Source: Cryptomeria japonica | Lineage: Eukaryota; Streptophyta; Pinopsida; Cupressales; Cupressaceae | Reading direction: 5' to 3' | NCBI RefSeq assembly: GCF_030272615.1 | Contig: NC_081414.1 | Coordinates: 779,686,119 to 779,750,118, forward strand | Length of the DNA stretch: 64,000 nucleotides | Shown here: piece by piece, positions 9,984-20,625 of the stretch | How positions within the stretch are numbered: position 1 is the stretch's first letter | Layout: each line of letters opens with the position of its first letter | The notes under the pieces: generated by a model | The model's database searches: none | Told to the model about the DNA's origin: nothing | What the model saw: the letters and a program-made list of their open reading frames with translations, nothing else | Made by a program: the position numbers and the translations under genes

Positions 9984-12900
9984 CTAAGAAAGCAAATGAG
10001 GAAAATGATGGTCAATTGTCTCAGCATCCTCCCATGTAGCACTATCCTCAGAATATTGGTCCCACTAAACCTTATACTGAATGAAATCTCTACTACGTAG
10101 CTTCACACTACGCTGATCAAGGATTCAGATGGGCTCCACTAGCACCACCCTTGGATCCTGAACCTATAAGGATTGCCAATCAAGAATATGAGATGCATTA
10201 GCATTGTAAGGTTTCAATAAAGACACATGAAACACATTATGTATTTGAGCTAGAGCAGGGGGTAAAGCTAATCTATAAGCAACTGGATTAATAACCTCCA
10301 GTACATCAAAGGGTCCCACATATCTTGGAGCCAATTTTGATGATTTTCCAAATGAGATAGAGCTCTTATGAGGTTTGACTCTCAAAAAGACTATCTCCTG
10401 CACCGAATTGTCTAAAAGTTCTATTTCAATCTGCATAACTCTTCTGTCGATCAACTGCTTCCTTCAATCTACTCTTAATCAACACCATCTATTCATCCAT
10501 TTCCTTAAGTAAATCTAGACCAATAATGATCCTATCCTCTAGTCTATCCCAGCTGATAGGTGTGCGACATTTTCGCCCATAGAGTGCTTCAAAAGGTGCC
10601 ATACCTAATGATGCATGAAAGGAGTTGTTATAAGAAAATTCAACTAAGGGAAAGTACTCCTCCCATTTGTACTGTTGATCCATGCAATACATTCTTAAAA
10701 GATCCTCCACTACCTAATTAACCCTTTCTGTTTGGCCGTCAGTTTGAGGATGATATGCTGAGCTAAAATTTAGCCTTGTTCCCAATGCTGCATTCAATGT
10801 TGTCCAAAATCTGGAAGTCATCCTGGTATCCCTATTAGATATAATAGTTTCTGGAACTCCATGTAATCGAAAAATTTCTTGCACAAATTTCTTGGCAAGA
10901 ACAAATGATCCATCTTTTAGATTACCAGGTATGAAATGTGAAACTTTAGTCAACTTGTCCACCACTACTAAGATAGTGTCATGCTTATTCTTACTCATCG
11001 GTAATCCTTGGATGAAATCCATACTGATTACCTGCCACTTGTATTCTGGTATAACATGTTGAAATAGAAGTCCTGCTAGATGAACATGTTCAGCTTTTAC
11101 TCTTTGACATTCCAGACATTGTGCTACATACTCAACCACTTCTTTTCAGAGTTTAGGCCAGAAATACAATGTTTTCAAATCAGCTACCATCTTTGTTATT
11201 CCAGGGTGTCCTAAATAAGGTGTATTGTGCATCTCATGTAAGATCAACTTCCTCAACTCTCCTCCTTCTGGTATATATATCCTTCCTTGATATCTCAAAA
11301 TACCCTCTGGTTCTATCTCATATCTATCATAGTGATGGTCTGAAGAGTCTCTTTCCAAGGCTTGTTTAACTCTTATATAATGTTCATCTTCGGAAAGATT
11401 CTGCAACACATGTTGCTTCAAATTCGTCCTTGTTGTAACCATTGTAGATAGGTGTCTTCTTTTGCTGAGAGCATCAACTACTCTATTTTCCTTTCCTTGG
11501 ATATATTCAATACCAAAGTCATACTCACTTAGAAATTCAAGCCACCTTCTCTGTCTTGCATTTAGGTTAGGTTGTGTAAAAATATACTTTAATCCTAAAT
11601 GATCCGTTTTAAGCTCAAAAGGCTTCCCTAAAAGGTAATGCCTCCACATTTGTAATGCATGCACAATAGCTAGTAGTTCTAAATCATGCAGAGCATAATT
11701 CATCTCATATTACTTTAGCTTTCGTGATTCATATGCAACCACCTTTCCTTCTTGCATCAATACTGCTCCCACACCTTCACCCGAGGCATCTGTAATTACT
11801 ACAAAATGTGCGTTGGGATTTGGTATTGTTAATACTGGTGCTATTGTCAATTTCTGCTTCAGGAGTTGAAATGATTCCTCGCATTTCTCAGTCCATTCAA
11901 ACCTTTTCTCCTTTTTCTGAACTGAGGTAATTGGTGCCACTATCCTAGAAAATCCTTCCACATATTTTCTATAATATCCTGCAAGTCCCATAAAACTTCT
12001 AACTTTTGAAACATTCTGGGGCGTTGGCCAATCTACTATTGCTTCTATCTTTGCAGGATCAAATGAAATTCCTTTGGTGGATATGACATGACCTAAGTAT
12101 TGCACCTTTTCCTGAAAGAAGGCACACTTAGAGAATTTTCCATAAATTTTACGATCTCTCAATTGTTGCAAAACTATCCTCAGGTGCTTCTTATGTTCTT
12201 CTTCTTTCTTAGAATAGATCAATATGTCATCAATGAAGATTAAAACAAAGTCATCCAAGTATTCTCTAAAAATAATATTCATGAGGTTCATGAATGCTGC
12301 TGGGGCATTAGTTAAACCAAATGGTACAACTATAAATTCATAGTGCCCATACCTTGTTTGGAATGCAGTTTTAGGAATATCTTCATCCTTAATCCTTAAC
12401 TCATGATATCCAGATTGAAGATCGATCTTGGAGAATACAGATGCACCTTTCATTTGATCAAATAATTTGTCTATCCTTGGTAGAGGATATTTGTTTTTAA
12501 TGGTTACCTTATTCAACATCCTATAATCAATTCATAACCTCAAAGTACCATCTTTCTTCTTTACAAAGATAACTGGTGCACCCCACAAGGATACGCTTGG
12601 TCTAATAAAACCTTGCCTAAGCAATTCTTGCAATTGAGCCTTAAGCTCATACAGTTCTGTCATTGTCATTCTATATGGAGCCTTAGATTGCAGCTCCGTT
12701 CCAAGTAAGAGTTCTATAGAAAAATCGAACTCTCTCTTAGGTGGTAACTTCGTAAGATCTTCTGGAAAGACATCTAGAAACTCTGCAAGGAAAGGATAAT
12801 CTATAGGACTTTTCTCTACATTATTCAAATCATTATCCATGACGACAATGATGGAACATCCTTTTCTTTGGGCCTTCTTGAGTTGCATTGCCGAAATGTA

Positions 12901-14373
12901 TCTCAATTCAAGAGGACTTTGAGATCCAAAAATTTCAACAGAATTCCCAAAATCATCCATGCAACTAATGACCTTATCTTCATAGTTCACTATGGCTTTG
13001 TGTTCAATCAACCAATTAATACCTAAGATCACATCATATGATCCTAGTGGTGCAACATAAAGGTTAACTTGGGTTTGGAAACTAGGAAGTTCTAATTCAC
13101 TGCAAAATAGACAAATATCTACCCTCTTTTCTGCTCGATTTCCATACTGAACCATCCATGAATTTGAAATATAACTAGGTTTAACAGATATTCTAGAAGC
13201 TACTTGTGGATCATTAAAACATTCAGTAGCTCCTGTATCTATTAAAATAGAAACTGTTTGTCCAAAGAGCTTACCCGTAATCTGGATAGGTGCGGCTTGG
13301 AAATCAGCTTGACGATTGTCGACAGCAACCTGAATCTGATGTTGAGAGGCTCCTTGCTGATATGATCCTCTCTATGTTGAGGTACATTGTGGACAATTTG
13401 AGGCATAATGACTCCCTCCACAATTATAACACCCATCCCTAGGACCAAGATGGCCACCTGACCTTCCTCTGTCCATGTTTTGTCGAGCATTGGTGTTATA
13501 GTTTGCTTTCTTATTTCCATACTGATTTGCTCTTCCTTTTTCCTAGGTGTTGGGTCCCCTCTTAAGATTTCTTATCTGCCAATTGTTTCCATTGTGGTTC
13601 CTTTGGAAATTTCTATTCCCAAAATTCGGTCGGTTGTTCTCATTCTTTCGGAGGTTCCCCAACTACTGTAACTTCTGCTCTTGCTTAGTCGCCTTTTCAA
13701 ATACCTCCACCATGGTTAATGGATTATGGATGTCCACCTTCCCTCCTATATGGGTTCTTAATCCCAAAATAAACTTCTGAATACGAAACCTTTCATCCAT
13801 CTGGTATTACGGAACATACTTAAGGAGATTAGTAAATTTCTCCCAGTACTATGTTATCGACATACTACCTTGAGTAAGGTTTTGAAATTCTGTCATCTTT
13901 TTGTTGAAGAATAATTGTGGAAGCCACCTTTTCCTGAAGGATTGTAAGAACAAATCGCAAGTGATCTCTCTTGGTTGTAGTTTCCTTTCTGACTTTTCAT
14001 TGTCCCACCAAGTAGCAGCTTCACCAGACAACTGATAAGTAGCCCAAACTGCCTTGGTTTCATTTGACATGTTGCGGAGACAAAAATATTTCTCCATTTC
14101 AACTACCCATGCCTATGCACCATCGCCAATTGTTTTTCCATCGAAATTTGGCAGGGCTATCCTTTTCAAATCCTTTTCCAGCTCTTCTTCTATTCTGGCT
14201 TGGTTGTCGGGTTGCTCCTCAACCCTTGGGGCTTCCTGTCAGACTTCTCTGACCCTTTGAACCTCTTGTTCGAGATCATTCATCCTTGCACTTTGCTAAT
14301 TGAGCAGATCCAAAATTTGATCGAACCTTTCATTCCCATTACTTGACCCTGCCCTTGTGGTTCTTGAGGCCAT
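9984..14373 (-). pseudogene. gag-pol: Chromovirus gag-pol polyprotein with C-terminal chromodomain, broken
   Basis: Most of the length is in one minus-strand frame from ATG 14373 (MASRTTRAG). Gag core: about 14160-13690 (ATWWDNEKS, FLQSFRKRW). CCHC knuckle CYNCGGSHYASNC: near 13430. Protease DTGAT: 13225-13239. RT: about 12650-12100, with FIDD near 12230. RNase H: about 11730-11430. Integrase: about 11330-10490, zinc-finger CLEC near 11110. GPF module ([11 protein letters not shown]): about 10330. Chromodomain-like end (ATWEDAETIDHHFPHLL): about 10120-9987. In-frame stops lie at about 12529, 11710, 11143, 10711 and elsewhere. A frameshift near 10400 moves the last part to another frame. The second integrase Asp is Asn (SNRD, 10834-10836). 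Domains are certain; the protein cannot be functional as it stands. Confidence 0.93.
9987..10120 (-). other. Chromodomain-like C-terminus of chromovirus integrase
   Basis: After the GPY/F-like module the frame encodes KLRSRDFIQYKV, one stop in place of a residue, then WDQYSEDSATWEDAETIDHH. This is the usual V-x-W-x7-8-ATWE pattern of plant chromovirus chromodomains, which target integration to chromatin, often H3K9-methylated. Two earlier stops separate it from the GPY/F module. Confidence 0.75.
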
Positions 14374-14811
14374 TTCTATTTATTAATTCTGCAACAGGGA
14401 GATATTGATAATTCTTAGCGATAATAGACATATTTGCTATGTTACGTCTTTCATAACTTTTATAATATTCCCTAACTTATAGCCTTATAAAGCAACTAGA
14501 CAGTTTAATACTCCTATTGAATAATTAAGAAAAACAATATAAATTTAAAATATAACAATATCAAATAATTCCATTCTACTTCTTTCCCATTTACTATATA
14601 AGTTAGGTTCAAAGTATATATAGATATCATTAAGGAATACATAATTTTAAACTCAAAATACAATAGAAGACATCTTTATTGATAATAAAAGAGGATACAT
14701 CTTTATTTAATAGTAGAAGAGAGTACATCTTTATTTTATAGTAGAAGGGATTACATCCTTATTCGGTAATAGAAGGAAAGACATTTTATTGAAGTGTTGT
14801 AACATGTTACA

Positions 14812-15174
14812 TCACTCATCGAGAGGAGTCAGGGGAGTGGATTCTTCCGACTCATTCGAACTTAATGGAGTATATCCTTTTGATTCAGTCTCACTTAGAG
14901 GGGTATAACCCTCAGATTCCTCAGAACTGATCACTATTGGCCTGATAGGTGAATATTCCAACTCAGGTTCTTTTTCTTTTTCAGGGATATTCTTCTAAGT
15001 ATGACATTCTGTAGGGTCCTTTCCTATTACAATACTCTTTTCTGGGACTGGTTTTTCTTCAAAAGGAGCATCATCCAAAACCAGCTTAACAGGTGATTGA
15101 GGATCTTTTTTAACCCTTAGGTAATGGGCATATCCTGCTACCACCTTTCGAGTTGTCTGCTTGGTACGAACCAT
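14812..15174 (-). pseudogene. Accessory ORF with histone H3-tail-like N-terminus
   Basis: This is a 120-codon minus-strand frame lying between the primer-binding site and gag, in the same frame as gag. ATG is at 15174. One TAG (14995-14997) interrupts it after 59 residues; without that stop the frame runs to TGA at 14812-14814. It begins MVRTKQTTRKVVAG. Against the H3 tail (ARTKQTARKSTGG), residues R2, T3, K4, Q5, T6, R8, K9 and G13 match. The middle is lysine/proline-rich. The C-terminal half is acidic and Ser/Thr-rich, with two GYTPLS copies and a related STPLTPL. It resembles no gag, pol or env domain I know. I infer a chromatin-related accessory protein or gag N-terminal extension; convergence by chance is the alternative. 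Confidence 0.7.
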
Positions 15175-15254
15175 TTCTGTAAAACATAAAGCTATTAATT
15201 TCCAGATTTATCTTAGTGAAGTGACTCATATAGGTCCTAGTGTTATAAACCTAG

Positions 15255-15266
15255 GCTCTGATACCA
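15255..15266 (-). other. Primer-binding site of chromovirus
   Basis: The plus strand reads GCTCTGATACCA, the reverse complement of TGGTATCAGAGC (initiator tRNA-Met type), 3 bases inside the 5' LTR boundary. Confidence 0.9.
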
Positions 15267-15269
15267 AAA

Positions 15270-17883
15270 TGTAAAGACGTCAATCTAAGATCTAACCCTA
15301 AACTATGCTTTATTCATAAATAAACTTAAAATTTCAATATCTAAGCATATTTTATACAAGATATAAGCAAACATCGAATATATCATAATATTGCACATGA
15401 ATAATACAATATCCAGTATAAAGAAGTTCTTATTTTCTACTTAGGCTTCCCCGATTTGCCTAAAGAATATACAAGAAGATGCATCCGTCGATCTTTAGTC
15501 TGAGTCGCTTCCTTCTGTCTTTCGAACGCAGACGAGAACAAGAATAAGGCGATTTTTCCGCCCAACCTTCAAGCTTACGCTTCCCCGGAATTCTTGGTCA
15601 ATCAAGAATACCTGACCCTACACGAATTGGTTTAACCAAAGAATTTGAAAGAAAGAGGGAATCTGGTGCATGCCTAGATAATATATGCATTTTCATTTTT
15701 CCTAGTTCATTCTAAGAAACAAGCATTCGTTATCATACTAGGATGTGGTAGAGAGCATAAATAAGGAATTTCCATCTTTTTCTATGGATAATTCAAACAA
15801 TAACTTGGCTAAGTATATGCCATGCACAACAAAATAATAGTTGGAAAAAGCAACTATTCTCCCTAAAGCATCCACATTCGGCACCCGTCCCGAAAGGTAA
15901 ATTTTTCCAACTCAAGCTTAACCCTAGCTTGATTCCCTCAAACACAAATTCTATTGAGAATACAATCTTTCTTTCAAAACAAAAATAGAGATATCATTTT
16001 TGTTGCTTACTAATCATTACTTGTCTAATATATCTTTTGAAGACAATCTTTCATAAAAATGATAAACCTTTATAAGCAATAATCTTAAAATCAATCTTTC
16101 GTCTAAAATAAAGTACATAGAATAGAAGGTGTTAAACATGTATGAAATTATTCTCATATGTAAACAAAAGTACGCAAACACATTCTAAAAATAGAATTAA
16201 AACTAAATATTTTTGTGCAAAATACGATATTATCAAGATCGTTTCTCTAATTTCTTTTTTTTAATTCCACAATGGTTTATAAAGAATTTCAAATACGATA
16301 TTAATAATTGATATCCATTTGGACGTATGTATCTATTATCTAAACTTCCATTTCAACACAATTTATACCAAATTTAATGAATAAAATAAAACATAAACAA
16401 AAGATTATAACCTCTTGGAAACATTAGTGTGGATTGTAAGCTTTTGACCTTGTCGTTCTTCATCAAATGATTCCACTCCTTGATTGCAAGTCTCTCTTTC
16501 TCTCCAACTATTCTTATCTCTATCCAACTATCTCTCTATCGCTCAATCTCCACGATAATATCCAACTATTCTTCCTCTACATCCAACTATCCTTCCTCTC
16601 TATCAAACTATTCTTACTCACTATCAATCTATTCTTACTCTCTATCAAACTATTCTAACTCTCCCTTCAAGAAATTATCGCTGTTCTAATCTCGTGTGAG
16701 AAAGAATGCAGTGAATGAGTGTGTGCATATGTCTATTTATTCAAATCTTGGCTATGTTTGCTGCTATCCTCTGGGTCTTATTTACTATTCCATTATTTCT
16801 ATTGTCATGTGTTTGTAACTGTATTCTCCACGTAGTATTATGGATTAAATACCATCCTTTTTTTGTGGCAAGTTCGAGTCTTATTGTTTAAAGCTTCCAA
16901 CCATTTCAGTTGGAGCTTGATTACTACATGGAATCTGACGACTACTGCAAAGTGGTGTTGCATGCCAAGTCGTGGGATTTTTTTACACGTTGTTTACATA
17001 GTAAATGGGAGTAGTGGTAGTCGGTAATATCTCCTTAAGCTATGCCTACCTTAACATCTTACCTTATTGCCTCCCACTGCATTTGACCTATGTTAATGCT
17101 TTGATAGCAACCACCGTGGATGGAGGGAGACCATTATCTAACTGACCAAAGTGGCTACCATTGGTGGAGGAGTCTGTTTACAACGACCAAGGTGGCTCTT
17201 CCATTTGCTTCAAACGGTCGACCACCTTTTTCATTGAATAAATTTCTCATATATATATATTAGACTATTATTCAATTTACAAAATTTAAACTCGTAAGTA
17301 CTCTTTTCATACATTTACATATCTGAACAAGAAGGACATAAAAACCTAGGGTCGATATTCATTTTTGAATCATCTACACATTTTATCTCTTTTAACCATA
17401 AAGCTTAATATTTCATAGTTACTCATACAACTTTTATTTATTTCAAACACTACTCACATCGTGCAATTAATGCACATATACAAACATTTAAATCAATCTA
17501 CCTCTTATTCCAAATTCATCATTTCAATTTGAACAAATACTCAAATAAGGTCATTTAATCATCCATATTTTCAAGATGCAAATATAAATCCTAATGTGGT
17601 GTGTGAAAGATTCCCTTTTCTATCGAAGTCGTTCAGTTAAAAGAAATTGTACCTGATTCGTGTTCTCGCCTTCGACCTCCTTCACCTCATCCTGCATTAC
17701 TTGCACTCAAAATTTTATCAGCATAGACAAACCCAAAAGAATATTGAATTTCATATCATTTGCAGGAGTAAAAAGCATATTATATTTCCTCATACTAGAT
17801 TATGAATGATCTAATCTATTTTGAATTTCAAAATCACATTACATCTTTAAATTGCACAATATTAAATAAAATGATTCGTGACA
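15270..17883 (-). repeat. 5' LTR of chromovirus (2614 bp)
   Basis: Direct repeat of the 3' LTR. It lacks about 550 bp after position 17236, where the sequence jumps from the CGACCACCTTTTTCA block to TTGAATAAATTTCTCAT. It ends GTGACA at 17883. Confidence 0.9.
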
Positions 17884-18559
17884 CAAACGGAAAGAATAAT
17901 GCATGTTGTGGATATATTGATAGTGAATATATGGTTAACATTTGAGGATAATATCAAAGAGGTGAGAATAGTCATTTCAGTGGACATGGTGTGTAATCAA
18001 GAAAATGGGAATAGAGGGTTTAGAATGGGTGAACTAGTTCCAAGTAAAGTGTGTGATGATAATGAAATCATTGTATTTTAACTACCTCAATCCCTATTAA
18101 TTATAGTTATATTTAGAGAACTATTTTTAAATATTATTTAGTCATAAATAGAAAATGTTAACTTTGGTTTACAAAAATAGGATGTGTGTGACGTAAACTT
18201 GTTCTTGAGTTCATCATTGAACTCAATAATATTTAAGATGAGAAGTTTTAAAAGAAACTTTCTAATTTATGTAATTAGGTAGGATTTGTAATTTATGTGA
18301 AATAGACATGACATGTTTTACATAAATTTTCTAAAAATAAGTATGTTTTGACTAGACTAAACTAGGAGAGGCTTGAACTATTACATAGCCACTACATAGA
18401 TGAAAAAGAAAGAAAATCCATAAGACTCATGAGGATTGAGAACCCAAAACCCTAGTGCCAACTACCAAAAAGAAATAAAAATCAGCGGGCACCCAAAACC
18501 AGATGCAACAAAATCCAAAGATAGATGAGACTAAAGACTAACTCATAGCCTTCACTTTA
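17884..18559. other. Unassigned sequence
   Basis: No recognisable gene. A 67-codon plus-strand frame at 17878-18081 has no family resemblance and begins inside the LTR. Confidence 0.4.
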
Positions 18560-19347
18560 TCAGAGAAGGAGAATCATTTGTTAGATCCTTTGCCAAATAA
18601 AATAGAAGGTGAATCTAAAGTTGCTTTTACCCTAGACACCAACACCTCCAACCTTATAGTAGGGGAAGAGTTCAAATGGTCCTTATTCCTCTTGAATAGC
18701 CTAAAGGGTCATCTAATTCCTTTTAAACATTTCATTGGACTATATAATCACATCCTCCATTTTTCATTTGAGGGACACCTAGTTTCTTTTAATCTCCTCA
18801 ATTTCCTTCATTGTTTCCTTATTTTCTTATTTCTTGTTAATATTCTCATAGAGAACCTTCAATTCTTCCTCCATTCTTTCCCATTTTTCTAATTTTTGAA
18901 CCAAATAATTAGTCTCTTTCCAAACTCTTTGGTCTTTGTCCTCCATATCCTAGCTAGAAGCTCTGAAATCTCTGAAATCTGCCTTAATAAGGTCTTATAG
19001 TATATTAATTTAATTTCTAATTCCATTAAGCTAATTTAGAAGCCAAAATTTAATAGCTTTCTTCTTATTGTAGTTGTCACATAGTTCGTTAACTTTCTTT
19101 GCAAAGACAAGGAAGTCCCATTTTCTTGGAAATTTTGATAGAGAGGGAAGGGGGGACCAAAGGAAGGGGTGGATGGGATACCCTCTTTGTTAACTAGTGT
19201 CCACTAGGACCCAGTAGACTAAGAGGAGGTAGAATCCTTAGAGGCTTTCTCCCCATCATTCAACTCTTTAACAATACTTGCAATAGTGGGAGGGACTAAG
19301 GGGTTTTTAGATTTTGTCATTTTTCTAGTGTTAACCTACGTAGAGGT
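18560..19347 (-). pseudogene. Unrecognised decayed protein frame, downstream half
   Basis: On the minus strand a frame with frequent stops starts at an ATG at 19320 (MTKSKNPLVPPTIAS) and reads on through a PRKWDFLVFAKKVNELC stretch (about 19120). Then comes a charged, coiled-coil-like part (QKLEKWERMEEELKVLYEN, about 18910-18840). The Copia element at 19348-26420 lies just upstream of it, and readable sequence continues beyond that element at 26421-26760. I do not recognise the family. It is probably an old transposon or duplicated plant ORF. Conceptual frames keep amino-acid-like composition only between stops, so confidence is low. Confidence 0.35.
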
Positions 19348-20567
19348 TGTTGGTCATTTGGTGTAATTGATTATGTGTTGCATTGATGTTTTGTAATAGA
19401 TGCCAACATTATATGTTTGGATAATTTATTAGCACCCTTCTGATCATGGTAGGATGAGTAGTTTCTAGTCAACTTGGATCTGGAATGATTCGGTAGGCTC
19501 TGGTATATTCTGGTGATGGAATTGGCTTGTTCATGATACTTACACTCATAATTGATCACTTGGTTTTAGTCTAGAGATTGGATAATATCCCGCTTTCTTA
19601 GAATATTGGTTTCTAGTTCCAGCGAGGGTTTCACCGGAAGAGCTTTTGACGGAGATCTTTGGTGAATTGCATAAGTGGTGCTGGTACAGCTTCTGATGGA
19701 GTTTCAGGATGCTATTGATGATCATGTTTAAGACTTGGTGGTTGGAGATAATTGTTGAAGCATGTGGACCTATACTTGCTCCTAGTTGATCTAGGTTATG
19801 GATCAAATTTAATGTAACGTGTGGATAGGACCTATTGATGTACTTTTGAGATGTTTTATGTGTTGATATTACTTGTCTGGTCTAAGGCTGACATGGTTTG
19901 TAATTATGTAATTGGTTTATTGTCTCGTGGTCGACTTGATTATTTATGATCGAGGGTTTGTATATATAGATGTAAGATCTCATTGTAGATCATCATGGTT
20001 ATTTGTAAGAGGTCATGGTCAAGGAATGTAATGTGCGAATAATGTAATATTATTCAAGAAGAGGAGTTGATTGATCATTGGAGATCGAATTGGGTTTATG
20101 TCAGAGGATTTAGTCCTCCGGTATTGAGCTTAACCGAAACTGTACTCAAGCATAGGAGATGCTATCTTTTACAGTTCAACACTTCTTCGGATTGTTGTCT
20201 AGATTTATATGTAGTCAGTGAGGTTGCTTTTGTGATGAGTAGTGTTCTCTAGGATTTTGGCCTTCCTACAAGTGTAGGCCCCTCAATTGTAATTCACATA
20301 CTTACTGTAGAAGTATTATCTGACTATGGGTAGGCTTCCCACTGTGGTTTTTGCCTTTACTGGGTTTTCCACCTACAAATCTTGGTGTTGTGTGAATGGC
20401 TTTTATTTTATGATTACTATTTATGCTTAATTGGTTTATATTCTATTCTCATATTAATATTTTGGGTTCCAGCATTAAAGTTTAAATTGCTAATGGTTCC
20501 TATAATCTGTGACAACTGATTCACCCCCACCTCTCAATTGTCTTCCGGTTATCTGAATTGTCTAAAA
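19348..20567 (+). repeat. 5' LTR of Copia A
   Basis: Begins TGTTGGTCATTTGG and ends TCTAAAA (the canonical final CA is mutated). It aligns along its length with 25195-26420. TGTATATATAGATGTAAG near 19960 is a likely TATA region. Confidence 0.9.
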
Positions 20568-20569
20568 AT

Positions 20570-20581
20570 TGGTATCAGAGC
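20570..20581 (+). other. Primer-binding site of Copia A
   Basis: TGGTATCAGAGC (initiator tRNA-Met type), two bases after the LTR. Confidence 0.9.
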
Positions 20582-20625
20582 TTTGGTCCTCTCTGCAGAA
20601 AGATTAACTGCTTTAGGAAGATCTT

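Larger units (their letters stand above)
6621..17883 (-). mobile_element. Ty3/Gypsy chromovirus, minus strand, full-length but inactivated
   Basis: LTRs at 15270-17883 (5') and 6621-9787 (3') flank a 5.5 kb interior. On the minus strand the order is: LTR, primer-binding site, small accessory ORF, gag, protease, RT, RNase H, integrase, GPY/F-like module, chromodomain, polypurine tract, LTR. This order and the C-terminal chromodomain place it among plant chromoviruses; the long LTRs would fit the Tekay/Del type, but I cannot settle the clade by eye. The flanks CAAAG (6616-6620) and CAAAC (17884-17888) look like a target duplication with one mismatch. Many stops and at least one frameshift make it non-functional. 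Confidence 0.93.

Noticed and set aside
14812-15174. Captured histone H3 gene
   Set aside because: Only the first ~10 residues resemble H3; nothing of the histone fold follows.
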